Shown piece after piece: positions 17,911-26,310 of a stretch of 50,879 nucleotides of DNA. Numbering within the stretch: position 1 is the stretch's first letter; every line of letters begins with the position of its first letter. The position numbers and the translations under genes are program-made. A model generated the notes under the pieces. The model did no database searches and was not told the DNA's origin. It saw nothing but the letters and a program-made list of their open reading frames with translations. This stretch comes from Opitutales bacterium (GTDB lineage Bacteria; Verrucomicrobiota; Verrucomicrobiia; Opitutales; Oceanipulchritudinaceae). The DNA lies in contig JAFIGH010000032.1 of assembly GCA_020831525.1 (NCBI GenBank), positions 1 to 50,879 on the forward strand, in the 5' to 3' direction.

Positions 17911-18016
17911 ACAGGCGGGTTGCGCGGGCAACCCGCTATGGACGGGGGCTGGTCCGGAATCGGCAGGCCAACCCCCTCCCCCGCGGGATCGCCGGAGGCG
18001 TGGCTCCGTCGCTACG
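17911..18016. repeat. Dispersed hairpin repeat, copy 4
   Basis: GCGGGTTGCGCGGGCAACCCGC, itself palindromic, precedes GGCCAACC and hairpin A (17990-18011, with one G for A change in the stem). Hairpin B is absent. Hairpin A starts on the base after the TAG of the next minus-strand gene. Another fragment (GATTCGATAGGCAACCCGCT) lies near 17081. Confidence 0.7.
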
Positions 18017-19229
18017 TGGACTCAATAAAAGCGGCGAGTTTCGGGTATTCGCGGGCGCGGTCGAAGCGGGCTTCGGCGAGGGCGCGGGCACCGCTGCTGT
18101 GGCGGCTGAGGAGTTCCGTGTCGGCGAGATATTTCCGGAGAGCGGCGAGCATGGACGGCGGGTCGCGGAATGCGTAGGGGGTGCCCGCTTCGAATTCGTC
18201 GAGCAGAGTACCGAGTTCATTGCCGAGGCAACTGAGCATAGGCAGACCCGCCGCCGCGTAGTCCGCCGCCTTGTAGGGAACGGCCACGCCGGAAGCCGGA
18301 TCCATGGGAACGACGCCCGCGTGCGCCCGGGCGAGCAAAGCGTCGAGGGCTGGCCGGTCGAGCGGCCCATGGAAGCGCACCTGCCCCGCCTCAGTGATCC
18401 CCAGCGCTCCGCCGAGGTTCCGTAAGCCCGCCTCCATGGAGCCGCCGCCGGCGAGGTCCAAAGTGACCGCCATGCCCTCGCTCCGCGCGTCCGCCACGGC
18501 GAGCAGGAGCGTCTCCAAATCGTAGGCGCGTTCCATCGACCCGATGTAAACGAGCCGCAGGGGTTCGTCCGCTTGACGCGCGCGGGGCGGCGGCGGCGGA
18601 CCGATATCCATGCAGTGGTAGCAGAGGTGCCGCGGCGCTGTCGCTCCGTAGCTCCGGGCGAGGTCAAGGTAGGCTTGGGCCGCCCCGGTGATCGCGTCCG
18701 CCCCGCGGTAAGCGCGCCGCGCCGCACGGCGGAACGGTGCCAGGAGAGCCACCCCCGCTGCCCGCCGCACCCGCTGCGGGCCGGGAAGGATCCGTTCGAA
18801 GGTCTCCGGCCATGCGTCCATCACATCCACCACGACGCGGCACCCAAACTCGCCGCGCAGGCGCCTTGCCACCCCCGCAGTATCCAGCGGCGGCAGGCTC
18901 ACGAACACGCAGTCCGGCGGTGCGGTGCGCCCTGCCGCGATCTCCGCACGGGCGCTTTTCCACAGCCCCCGCGCGTAGTCGCGGTGGCTCAGGAACCGCG
19001 CCAGCCCCACGTTGCGCGGATAGGCGCGCACGTGGAGGAGCCGCAGCGCAAAAGGCAACCCCAACTTCGGGGGTGCCATCCGCCGCGCCTTTCGCCGGTG
19101 CGAAAAATCGGCGCTCCACCATGTGACATCATGCCCCGCTCCGGCCATGACCCGGCACAGGGTATGGTAGCGCAATGGCGGTCCCTCGCCCGGGATATCG
19201 TCAAACGGATTGCAGATCCAGACACGCAT
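18012..19229 (-). CDS. Glycosyltransferase family 4 (WbuB-like)
   Basis: A 405-residue GT-B enzyme for surface polysaccharide synthesis. The N-terminus (GEGPPLRYHTLCRVMAGAGH, then VTWWSADFSHRRK) resembles WbuB-type transferases of O-antigen clusters. The donor half starts LRLVYIGSMERAYDLE and has VPYKAADYAAAGLPML in the place of the usual GT4 signature, so the first Glu of the E-x7-E pair is not obvious. It is downstream of the small membrane protein at 19330. The stop abuts the dispersed hairpin repeat. Substrates are unknown. Confidence 0.9.
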   Translation of the reverse strand: MRVWICNPFDDIPGEGPPLRYHTLCRVMAGAGHDVTWWSADFSHRRKARRMAPPKLGLPFALRLLHVRAYPRNVGLARFLSHRDYARGLWKSARAEIAAGRTAPPDCVFVSLPPLDTAGVARRLRGEFGCRVVVDVMDAWPETFERILPGPQRVRRAAGVALLAPFRRAARRAYRGADAITGAAQAYLDLARSYGATAPRHLCYHCMDIGPPPPPRARQADEPLRLVYIGSMERAYDLETLLLAVADARSEGMAVTLDLAGGGSMEAGLRNLGGALGITEAGQVRFHGPLDRPALDALLARAHAGVVPMDPASGVAVPYKAADYAAAGLPMLSCLGNELGTLLDEFEAGTPYAFRDPPSMLAALRKYLADTELLSRHSSGARALAEARFDRAREYPKLAAFIEST

Positions 19230-19329
19230 GGGCAGTTATTTCCGATCCCGGCCGTCGTCCGGGTGAATGCCGGTAAAAACAGCAATCGGGCTCGTTCCAA
19301 GACTCCGCGGACGGAAGCACCGCGCTCAC

Positions 19330-19548
19330 TCAAAACACGTATTTGACGCCGAAATAGATCCCGGCGGCGATGAGGACGACACCGAGGAGCTGCGCGACGC
19401 GGCGCAGACGACGGCACAACGGCAGGGAGAACCGAAAGCCCGACCACTCCTGAATGTGATCGGGGTCCACGAACAACAGCCGTACCCCGAGAAACACGGG
19501 CACGACCATCAACAAGGCAAACAGGATGTAAACAAGGACGATCTGCAT
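19330..19548 (-). CDS. Small two-helix membrane protein, twin of the one at 15627
   Basis: Unknown function, 72 residues. Two hydrophobic helices (about 2-27 and 52-71) flank a loop with QEWSGFRFS and a basic RRLRR. It is paralogous to the protein at 15627-15845. The two lie outside the two glycosyltransferase genes like brackets, suggesting duplication of a glycosyltransferase/membrane-protein unit or a shared role in polysaccharide synthesis. Confidence 0.75.
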   Translation of the reverse strand: MQIVLVYILFALLMVVPVFLGVRLLFVDPDHIQEWSGFRFSLPLCRRLRRVAQLLGVVLIAAGIYFGVKYVF

Positions 19549-19782
19549 CTAGGGAACGGCGTCTGAAAGAAAGGGACAATGCTAGGGGGCTCCCTCGAAG
19601 ATCAACCAGAAATTCACCCAGTTCTGATCCTTGAAAAAGCTACGGAGAATCCGGTGACCGTCAATTGTTCATCGACGCTGCCGCCGTTGGTCGGAATCGC
19701 ACGGAAGGCGGCGAAAAACCAATCGGGAACATCGTAAATGAGTCGGTCTTCGGGTTCACCGCCGCGCGTCGTGCCACGCCGA

Positions 19783-20358
19783 TCAGGCACCGGATTCGTC
19801 ACCGCCTCCGGGGTCGATTTTCGCGCGGCGCAACGGGCGTCCAAGAAATCCCAGAACAAAGGGCAGAAGCCGCTTCGCCTTTCCCTGCCATGTGTTGAGG
19901 GCGCGCAGGCGCGCGGCAAGGATCTTGCGCTCGTCCGGCGGAAATTCATTGAGCAGCGGAGCGAGGGACTCCAGTTGCGCCGCGCCACGCCGCAAGTGGG
20001 GCGTTACCGTTTCCTGGAGCAGCCCTGTGAGGAGGCGGCGGATGGACATCTCCGGCACGTAGCGGGTGCGCCGGTCGCCCGGCTCGTAGGTCGGCTGCAC
20101 CGCGCCCACCCGCTGCAAAAGTTTCAGCCCGGAACTTGCCGAACCCTTCGAAATGGAAAGCCGCTCCACGATGTCATCGAGCGCGAGCGCGCGCGGTGAA
20201 GCGAAAAGAATCCCGAAGATGGCCCCGACCGACTTCGGCAACGAAAAGGCCTGCGCCAAGTGGATGTAGAAGTCGACCACCTCACGCTCCCATGCGCCGC
20301 CCCCGCCCGCCGCGGCGGACTCCGGCACCGGCGCGTGACTTTCAGCGGCTCCGCTCAT
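19783..20358 (-). CDS. GbsR/MarR-family transcriptional regulator
   Basis: A 191-residue winged-helix regulator. The helix-turn-helix region is about residues 52-80 (LALDDIVERLSISKGSASSGLKLLQRVGAV, described by its ends LALDD and QRVGAV), with a wing EPGDRRTRYVPE typical of the GbsR branch. It lies at the head of the minus-strand polysaccharide gene group and may control it. The ATG at 20358 is chosen because upstream in-frame sequence overlaps the tRNA-Phe region. The 234-base gap after its stop (19549-19782) shows no gene I can support. Confidence 0.85.
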   Translation of the reverse strand: MSGAAESHAPVPESAAAGGGGAWEREVVDFYIHLAQAFSLPKSVGAIFGILFASPRALALDDIVERLSISKGSASSGLKLLQRVGAVQPTYEPGDRRTRYVPEMSIRRLLTGLLQETVTPHLRRGAAQLESLAPLLNEFPPDERKILAARLRALNTWQGKAKRLLPFVLGFLGRPLRRAKIDPGGGDESGA

Positions 20359-20472
20359 CGATCCTGAAGGGACAAGATGGTTCAGAATTTTCTGAACATT
20401 CCGTTGCGTCAATTCCTTTTCGTGAAAGAATCGAGGACGGCTTCTCCGTACTGCGGAACCGCACCGGAAAAG

Positions 20473-20548
<76 letters not shown>

Positions 20549-20654
20549 AGACGGGAAAAACGAAGAAGGAGACAGTTTGCATGAAAGGGGTCAACAGCTT
20601 TTCTAGAAAAAGAAATGCGGCCTGATGCCGCCGAATCCGGCACGGCTCTCTTCG

Positions 20655-20745
20655 CGGGCCAACCCGCCCCGTTCCGGGGTCGACGGCGGCGTGGCCGCGC
20701 CGCTACACAGCAAGTCGCTCCCGGAATTTCGAGCGGAGCAACCCG
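20655..20745. repeat. Dispersed hairpin repeat, copy 5 (diverged)
   Basis: GCGGGCCAACCCGC and GGGGTCGACGGCGGCGTGGC with a following CGCGCCGCTAC are recognisable, but the hairpin A stem has changed on both arms. A further GCAACCCGCC follows. It lies in the gap between tRNA-Phe and the isomerase-like gene. Confidence 0.6.
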
Positions 20746-20764
20746 CCGGGCGCGGCACCGGGTT

Positions 20765-21589
20765 TCACCAACCGTTTGCGCGCAGGGCGGCGAGGTCGTC
20801 GCAAGCCTGCGCGAAGAGCGATTCGGGGGACTCTCCGGGGCGGCCGAGGCCGTAAACGAATTCGAGGGCGGCGGTGCCGCTGAAGCTTTGGCGGCGCAGT
20901 TCCGCGAGAGCCGCGCGCAGGGCCGGTTCCAGCGCGGCGAGCGGAGACCATTGGCGCTGGTCGTCCCTCGCCTGGATGTGGAGGTGTTCAATACGGTCGC
21001 CAAGCGCCGCGAACCACTCGCCGAGGCGTGCCGGCGGTTGCCCGAAGGTATGCACGATAGCTCCGAAGCGCTCGCGCGGCCATGCGGCGAAGGCGCGGGC
21101 GGCAGCGGCGGGCTCTTCGATGACCGTGCCCGGATGGCATTCGCAGAGGAGCCGCACGTGCTCCGGGAGTCTCTCCGCCCAGCGCAACGCGGCCTCGATC
21201 TGCGCCCCGGGATCGGCGTCTTCGTCTTTGGCCGGGCCGAGATTGAACTTCACACCGCGCAGCGCGGGAGCGAGCGCCGCGATAGCATTGTTGACGGCGT
21301 CCAGGCGCTCCGGTGCCGATTGGCCGGGGATAGCATAGGTGTTGAAGACACGGACGGGCAGCGCGGTATCGACCAGCGCATCCAGCTCTCCGGGACCGTT
21401 GAGAAAGAGGTGGTCCTCCCAGAGTTCCCACCCGGCAAACCCCGCCTCCGCGGCTTCGGCGGCGTAGTCGCCGAGCCGCAGACTGGGCCTGCGCTTGTCG
21501 CCGCTTTTCCAGCGGTTGGGCTCGAGGGCGACGCTCGCAAGGAAGATGTCGGGCAGCAACGGAGCGGCGGTGTCAGGTTGATCGGTCAT
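20765..21589 (-). CDS. Sugar phosphate isomerase/epimerase-like TIM-barrel protein
   Basis: Xylose isomerase-like (AP endonuclease 2 superfamily) protein of 274 residues, probably a cytoplasmic sugar or polyol isomerase, epimerase or dehydratase. Seen: DYAAEAAEAGFAGWELWEDH near the N-terminus, LLCECHPGTV with metal-ligand Glu and His, and IEHLHIQARDD as the later metal site. The ATG at 21589 overlaps the dehydrogenase gene by 17 bases, so the two are translated together and may act in one catabolic route. The substrate is unknown. Confidence 0.83.
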   Translation of the reverse strand: MTDQPDTAAPLLPDIFLASVALEPNRWKSGDKRRPSLRLGDYAAEAAEAGFAGWELWEDHLFLNGPGELDALVDTALPVRVFNTYAIPGQSAPERLDAVNNAIAALAPALRGVKFNLGPAKDEDADPGAQIEAALRWAERLPEHVRLLCECHPGTVIEEPAAAARAFAAWPRERFGAIVHTFGQPPARLGEWFAALGDRIEHLHIQARDDQRQWSPLAALEPALRAALAELRRQSFSGTAALEFVYGLGRPGESPESLFAQACDDLAALRANGW

Positions 21590-22604
21590 AGCGGTCGAGG
21601 TCAAAGGCATGTTCAACGGGTTCACCCGCGCGGAAGCGGTCGATGTTGTCGAGGCAGATGCGGTGAAAGTCACGTAACTCGCCCGCCGCGCCGCGCAAGG
21701 CGGCGTTCCACCCATTGGCGGCGACGGCATGGGCGGTGAGAAGAAGGTTCGGCAACTGGCGGGCGGGGTCGTCCGGCTCGAACCAGTCCTTTCCGCCGGT
21801 GTCGAGGACGTCGAGAGCGGCGCGGAGACGGCCCTGCCGCACTTCGGCGAGGAGGGCGTCCTGGTCGATGATGCCGCCGCGCGCGACGTTCACGACGATG
21901 CCGCCTTCAGGAAGCATGGCGAGGCGGCGGGCATCCACACTGCGCCGTGTCTCGTCGTTTAGCCCGGCGGCGATGACAACGGCGTCGCAACCGGTGAAGA
22001 GTTCGTCGAGGGAACCGGCCCGCCGCATGCCCTCCGGCCAGTCGGCGAGGTAGGGATCGAAGCCCGTTAGCGCGGGGTTCAACGGACGCACAAACTCGAG
22101 AAAAGCTTTCCCGATGACCCCGAGGCCGAAAACGCTGAGACGCAGGCCGTCGACCGAGCCGGACCAGTCGGGCCGCGGCAACCGCCACTCGCCGGACCGC
22201 TTCGCGATGACGTGCTCGGAGAGCTGCTTGAGGCTCCCGAGAAGAAGCGCGAGCGCCCCCTCGGCCACCCGCCGGGCGGGCGCCGGTCCCCAGTTGGAAA
22301 CCGCCATCCCCCGCTCGACCCATGCCCGCGGCACGTAGCTGCGGATCGCGCCGTTGACATGGCAGATGTAGCGCAGGCGGCCCGGATCGGCGGCGAGGGA
22401 CTCGGGCAGCGCGGGGGCGTCCCATGCCGTCACGAGCACGTCCGCGCCGCGCACCGTCTCGGCGATGCGCTCCGCATCCCAGTCGCGGGTATTGTCGAAC
22501 AGGCGGTAGTTGCCCCGGCGTTTCAGCTCCTCCTGAAACACAGGAGTCCACACACCTGCGTGGGGAACCGATTTGTGCAGGCTTAACAATTCAAGGGGAA
22601 TCAT
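21573..22604 (-). CDS. D-2-hydroxyacid dehydrogenase family protein
   Basis: NAD(P)-dependent 2-hydroxyacid dehydrogenase, 343 residues. The nucleotide motif GLGVIGKAFLEFVRPL lies in the middle. It is followed by VNVARGGIIDQDALLAEV with the catalytic Arg (conserved VARG) and a C-terminal TAHAVAANGW with the His. The ATG at 22604 starts the fold. It precedes the isomerase-like gene on the same strand with a 17-base overlap. The 250-base gap to the divergent EamA gene carries a full repeat copy and no obvious promoter. Confidence 0.9.
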   Translation of the reverse strand: MIPLELLSLHKSVPHAGVWTPVFQEELKRRGNYRLFDNTRDWDAERIAETVRGADVLVTAWDAPALPESLAADPGRLRYICHVNGAIRSYVPRAWVERGMAVSNWGPAPARRVAEGALALLLGSLKQLSEHVIAKRSGEWRLPRPDWSGSVDGLRLSVFGLGVIGKAFLEFVRPLNPALTGFDPYLADWPEGMRRAGSLDELFTGCDAVVIAAGLNDETRRSVDARRLAMLPEGGIVVNVARGGIIDQDALLAEVRQGRLRAALDVLDTGGKDWFEPDDPARQLPNLLLTAHAVAANGWNAALRGAAGELRDFHRICLDNIDRFRAGEPVEHAFDLDRYDRST

Positions 22605-22683
22605 GATCTTTTCCCGGATGCTGCACACCAGTTGCCGTAAGGCAAGGCCGCGTACCCGATGGCCTCCGCAAAGCGGCGGGCTT

Positions 22684-22812
22684 ACGTCGCGACGTAGCGA
22701 ATCTCGCCCGGAGATTCGACAGGGCAACCCGCTTGCATCGGCGGCAGGTCCTCAGTTCCCGGGCCAACCCGCTCCGGCACAGGGTCGACGGAGGCGAGGC
22801 TCCGTCGCTACG
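22684..22812. repeat. Dispersed composite hairpin repeat, copy 6 (full-length)
   Basis: Same order as copy 1: TACGTCGCGACGTAG, hairpin B (CGAATCTCGCCCGGAGATTCG), AACCCGCTTGCATCGGCGG, GGGCCAACCCGC, GGGT and hairpin A (22786-22807), CTACG. It lies in the gap between divergent genes and abuts no stop codon. Confidence 0.8.
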
Positions 22813-22854
22813 CTTGCGCACGACAACCGTCTTCGGCAACGTGCGCTCCTTTCG

Positions 22855-23778
22855 ATGGTATTTCTCGTCCTTATTTTCGGCGTCTTCTCCTGCTCGACGT
22901 CGGTCATCTTCATTCGGTGGAGTGAAACGGATCCGGTCATGCTCACGGCCTACCGTCTCATTCTCGGCGGTCTTTTCCTCCTGCCGTTTTACCTGCGCGC
23001 ACGGGAACAGCACCGCTTCCGCATGGACGCCGCCTTTGCGCGCAAGATCGTGCCCCCGGCCCTCTTTCTCGCCCTCCACTTTGTCAGCTGGATCATAGGC
23101 GCGCGTATGACCCCGGCCGCCAACGCCACCCTCATCGTCAACATGGTCCCGGTGGCGATGCCTTTCACGCTTTACTTCCTTCTGCGCGAGAGGCTCACGC
23201 GTCCGGAAGTGGCGGGCACCCTTTTCGCGCTCTCCGGCGTAGTTCTCCTCGGTGTGAGCGACTTCCGCCTCAGCGCGCAGTATGCCCTCGGCGACGCGGT
23301 CTGCTTTGTCTCCATGCTCGTCTACGCCTTATACCTCACGGCGGCCCGCCGCAACCGTGATATCCCCTCCGTCTACCTCTACGTCGTGCCGGTCTATCTC
23401 CTCGCCTCGGTCTTCGCGCTCGGCGGAGCGGCTCTGGCCTTGCCGTTCGGAGCCGTCGACAACGTCATCGGACCCGATATCCACCGCGAGCTGTTCTGCA
23501 TCCTCGCACTGGGGGCGGTGCCGACCGTCCTCGGCCACAGTATTATCAACTGGGCGCTGCGCCACATGCGCGGGCAAACGGTTGCCATCGTCAACCTGCA
23601 CCAGTTCCTCTTCGCGGGCATTCTCGCCTACATTGTCTTCGCCGAGGTGCCCGCGCCGTATTTCTGGGTCGCTTGCCTGCTCGTCATCATAGGTGCCGTT
23701 ATCGTCATACAGCAAAAACCGCCCGGCGAACCATTGCCGCGCCCGCCTCATGAAAACAAAACCGCCGCCCGGCCATAG
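22855..23778 (+). CDS. EamA/DMT-family transporter
   Basis: Inner-membrane exporter of the drug/metabolite superfamily, 307 residues with about ten membrane helices in two EamA halves. Family features: the start MVFLVLIFGVFSCSTSVIFI, WSETDPVMLTAYRLILGG in the first half, and GHSIINWALRHMRGQTVA in the second. The ATG at 22855 is chosen because the in-frame extension reads through the dispersed repeat. The substrate cannot be told. Its 3' end overlaps a hairpin that terminates the convergent cysteine-rich gene. Confidence 0.9.
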   Translation: MVFLVLIFGVFSCSTSVIFIRWSETDPVMLTAYRLILGGLFLLPFYLRAREQHRFRMDAAFARKIVPPALFLALHFVSWIIGARMTPAANATLIVNMVPVAMPFTLYFLLRERLTRPEVAGTLFALSGVVLLGVSDFRLSAQYALGDAVCFVSMLVYALYLTAARRNRDIPSVYLYVVPVYLLASVFALGGAALALPFGAVDNVIGPDIHRELFCILALGAVPTVLGHSIINWALRHMRGQTVAIVNLHQFLFAGILAYIVFAEVPAPYFWVACLLVIIGAVIVIQQKPPGEPLPRPPHENKTAARP

Positions 23779-23792
23779 AGACCGGGAGGCGG
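23753..23792 (-). terminator. Intrinsic terminator of the cysteine-rich protein gene
   Basis: On the minus strand, CCGCCTCCCGG and CCGGGCGGCGG form an 11-position stem with one mismatch, followed by TTTTGTTTTC. It lies about 60 bases past the stop of the cysteine-rich gene and overlaps the end of the EamA gene. Confidence 0.7.
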
Positions 23793-23852
23793 TGGAAAAA
23801 CGTAGATCGCGGACGCTCCGGACGAAACCGGACGGACGATAGTGTGACGGAA

Positions 23853-24590
23853 TCAGCTACCCGCTTGGGCGAGTTCCGCGGCGACTTCACAGCAGGAGGA
23901 TGCTTTGGCTTTCACCTGCGTACCTTCCGCTTTCTTTTTGCAGCAGTCGTCGCCGGCGCAGCAATCTTTGTCGCATTTGCATTCACCGCAGTCGTCACCG
24001 CTGGACACGGCGGCCAGAACGGCTTGCGCCCCGGACCCGGAGGCAGCCACCTCGTCGCCCGCACAGCAGGAAGCCGCGGCTTCCGCGCGGACTTTTTCGG
24101 CCTTGGCCGCGGTGGCGCAGCAGCCGTCGGCTTTCGCGGACGCCATTTCGACCTGGACCGAGCACGCCGTAGCACAGTCTTCCGCCTTGGCGGAGGCAGC
24201 TTGCGCTTTGTCACCGCAAGACGCACCGCAGGACGCACTCTTGGCCGAGGCGAGCACCGCCGAGGCGGAGCAGGCGGATGCCTCCGCTTTTCCGGCAGAA
24301 GCTTTCACGGGAACGGCATCACCCGCGCAGCAACCGCTTGACTTGGCGGAACCCGCTTTTTCAGCGGTCGCGGAGGCGAGAACGGCCGAGGCCGAGCAGG
24401 ACCGGGCGTCGGCTTTGACATCGTGGGCCGATGCGGGACAGGCGGAGACAGCAACAGCCGTTTCCGCTTTACCTGTGGCCGGGAAAAGAGCGGCGGCGCT
24501 GGACGCGCAGCAACCGGACCCTGTGCCGGCAGTGGTGACAACGGCGTAGGCGAGTGCAGCGCCCCCGAAGAGAATAGCGAATGATTTCAT
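23853..24590 (-). CDS. Repetitive cysteine-rich exported protein of unknown function
   Basis: No family recognised. The 245 residues start with a signal peptide-like stretch (MKSFAILFGGAALAYAVV). The remainder is dominated by Ala, Ser, Lys, Glu and Asp with 24 cysteines by hand count, many as CC pairs. Imperfect repeats are visible: ASAVLASA twice, CCAGD three times, and SAKAxxC-type segments. A dense tail (DDCGECKCDKDCCAGDDCC) suggests metal binding. It has its own promoter candidate and terminator. The other frames over this stretch are also open, but only this one has a start, a signal peptide and a regular cysteine pattern. Confidence 0.75.
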   Translation of the reverse strand: MKSFAILFGGAALAYAVVTTAGTGSGCCASSAAALFPATGKAETAVAVSACPASAHDVKADARSCSASAVLASATAEKAGSAKSSGCCAGDAVPVKASAGKAEASACSASAVLASAKSASCGASCGDKAQAASAKAEDCATACSVQVEMASAKADGCCATAAKAEKVRAEAAASCCAGDEVAASGSGAQAVLAAVSSGDDCGECKCDKDCCAGDDCCKKKAEGTQVKAKASSCCEVAAELAQAGS

Positions 24591-24701
24591 GTGCGGTAGG
24601 TGGTGTTTGTGATGATTGTTGTTTGCGAACGGGAGGAGAAGGCGGAAACCACCTGCCCCGAAGGATCAGAAGGACAAGCCGACGTCTTATTCCATGAAGT
24701 A

Positions 24702-24730
24702 ATCATCTTTATTAGATTCCCGCGTGTCAA
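24702..24730 (-). promoter_or_regulatory. Candidate promoter of the cysteine-rich protein gene
   Basis: On the minus strand TTGACA (24730-24725), a 17-base spacer and GATGAT (24707-24702, 4 of 6 matches to the -10 consensus) lie in an AT-richer patch. The predicted leader is about 105 bases. The 24591-24876 gap otherwise holds no gene I can support. Confidence 0.45.
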
Positions 24731-24876
24731 CCACGGATTCTCTTGCAAGCCCCGGTGATTCCCGCTGCAAAGAAACCATTGTGGCCAAAGACGCCTTGAG
24801 CAAATCCAACACCCGGAAAGCCCGCGCTTCCGCCGCGGAGCCGCTGCCCGCGGAAACCCGCGGCGACCTCCCGATC

Positions 24877-25437
24877 ATGCCCATGGCCGGCGATCTCGCG
24901 CGCGTGCTCGTCTCCGAGGAGGAGATCCGGCGGCGGGTGCGCGCCCTCGGGGCACAAATCAGCCGGGACTACGCCGAGGGCGGCAGCCTCACGATTATCG
25001 CGGTGATCAACGGCGCCCTTCTCTTCGTGGCCGACCTGCTGCGCGAGATCACGGTGCCGGTACAGATCGACTGTATGCGCGTCTCCAGCTACCGCAATGA
25101 CATCAACCCTGTGCAGGAACCTGAGATCATCGATATGCTGCGCCTCGATCTGCGCGGGCGCCACGTGCTGATCATCGACGACATCCTCGACACGGGGCAC
25201 ACATTCGAGCGCGTGACAGCGGAGATCCGCAAACTGGGACCGGCCACGCTGCGCTTCGGCGTCCTCCTCGAAAAGCTGGGGCGGCGCGAAGTCCCCGCCC
25301 GGCCGGACTACGTCGGATTTTCCATACCGGACGAATTTGTCGTCGGCTACGGACTCGATTTCGCCGAGCACTACCGCAACCTGCCGTGCATCGGCGTGCT
25401 CCGCGCGGACTGCCAGAACCCTCCCGAATGGGCGTGA
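24877..25437 (+). CDS. hpt: Hypoxanthine phosphoribosyltransferase
   Basis: Purine salvage enzyme converting hypoxanthine or guanine with PRPP to IMP or GMP. The 186 residues show the family N-terminus (VLVSEEEIRRRVRALGAQI), INGALLFVADL, the PRPP-binding loop LIIDDILDTGHT, and GYGLDFAEHYRNLPCIGVL near the C-terminus. In-frame starts at 24724 (GTG) and 24781 (GTG) would add a low-complexity tail foreign to the family, so the ATG at 24877 is preferred without a clear ribosome-binding site. It converges on the acyltransferase-like gene with a 21-base gap. Confidence 0.93.
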   Translation: MPMAGDLARVLVSEEEIRRRVRALGAQISRDYAEGGSLTIIAVINGALLFVADLLREITVPVQIDCMRVSSYRNDINPVQEPEIIDMLRLDLRGRHVLIIDDILDTGHTFERVTAEIRKLGPATLRFGVLLEKLGRREVPARPDYVGFSIPDEFVVGYGLDFAEHYRNLPCIGVLRADCQNPPEWA

Positions 25438-25458
25438 GGCGCGCCGACACCGGGCCGC

Positions 25459-26262
25459 TTACACGCCGAACGGACCTTCCTTGAACAAATCCGTGCGCAG
25501 CGCCGGCCGCAAAGCGTCTCGCTGCTGGAGGTAGGTGAGCCGCTCTTTGCAGTTCACCCATGAGTTTCCGTCGTGGAAGGACGCTCCCTCGACTCCCTGT
25601 GTCTTGTAGGCGCTCTGCGCGCCGTAGCCGGTGCCGAGGTAGCCGTGGCGCAGGCCTGCCTCCCGCCCCCACTCCAGCGCCTTTCCCATGAGCCACTTGC
25701 CGAGGGAGAGCTTCGTGTGGCGCGCCGAATCGTAGAACGAATACCAAAAGTGAAAGCCGTCCTCCCACCGGCAAACGAGCGCGTAGGCCACCGGACGGCC
25801 GTCGAGAGAAGCGCACAGCACAGTGTTGAGAAAGTCCTTCCCGAGCACGTATTCGAGGCGAGCGTCGTTCAGGTAGGCCTGCTCGAAGCGCTGCTCGATC
25901 CACGCAATGGCATCGGCGCGGAACCGGCGGCCCGCGCGCTTCAGGAACACGTCCTTCGCCTCCGCCCGGAACTCCACTGCCTCCTTCTCCACCGCCCGCT
26001 GCTGGTAGCGCCGCTTTTTGTCGAAACGCATCCGCTCCAGATCGACGCGCAGGCTGCGGGCCCGGTAAAAGACGTCGGCCTTCACCCGTGTGTCCCCGCT
26101 GTAGGGCAGAAAACCCTCCGCGTAGCACGGCCCCACGGACTCCCCGTCCTCCGGCTCCGCGTACTCACAGTAGCCGAAGCTGTAGGTCGTGTAATCGTTG
26201 AGGAACTCGGACCGGAATACTCGCACCCTCCTATGCAAAACGCTTCCCGCCGCTCCGCGCAA
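25459..26262 (-). CDS. GNAT-fold transferase resembling arginyl/leucyl-tRNA-protein transferases
   Basis: The second half looks like a GNAT-type acyltransferase (VLCASLDGRPVAYALVCRW, LSLGKWLMGKALEWGREAG, YLGTGYG). The first half has two Tyr/Cys-rich segments, GYCEYAEPEDG and PCYAEGFLPYSGD, and a basic RFDKKRRYQQR, recalling the ATE-type aminoacyl-tRNA-protein transferases. The call is tentative. The start is unclear: TTG at 26262 gives 267 residues; GTG at 26226 directly follows AGGAGG with no spacer. It is the last gene of the sugar-transporter operon, 48 bases after the beta-helix gene. Confidence 0.65.
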   Translation of the reverse strand: MRGAAGSVLHRRVRVFRSEFLNDYTTYSFGYCEYAEPEDGESVGPCYAEGFLPYSGDTRVKADVFYRARSLRVDLERMRFDKKRRYQQRAVEKEAVEFRAEAKDVFLKRAGRRFRADAIAWIEQRFEQAYLNDARLEYVLGKDFLNTVLCASLDGRPVAYALVCRWEDGFHFWYSFYDSARHTKLSLGKWLMGKALEWGREAGLRHGYLGTGYGAQSAYKTQGVEGASFHDGNSWVNCKERLTYLQQRDALRPALRTDLFKEGPFGV

Positions 26263-26310
26263 CCCGTCAACGGGGCAATTGTCGCGACCGCCCGCGCGAC
26301 CGGCAGTTGC

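Noticed and set aside
19549-19782. Possible small gene after the GbsR-like regulator
   Set aside because: Short frames exist on both strands, but none has a start signal, hydrophobic pattern or motif.
23905-24549. Plus-strand open frame antisense to the cysteine-rich gene
   Set aside because: Ala/Ser-rich product without a signal peptide, promoter or cysteine pattern; the minus frame has all of these.
24724-24876. N-terminal extension of hypoxanthine phosphoribosyltransferase from a GTG
   Set aside because: The added 51 residues are low-complexity and absent from the family; they also overlap the promoter candidate on the other strand.
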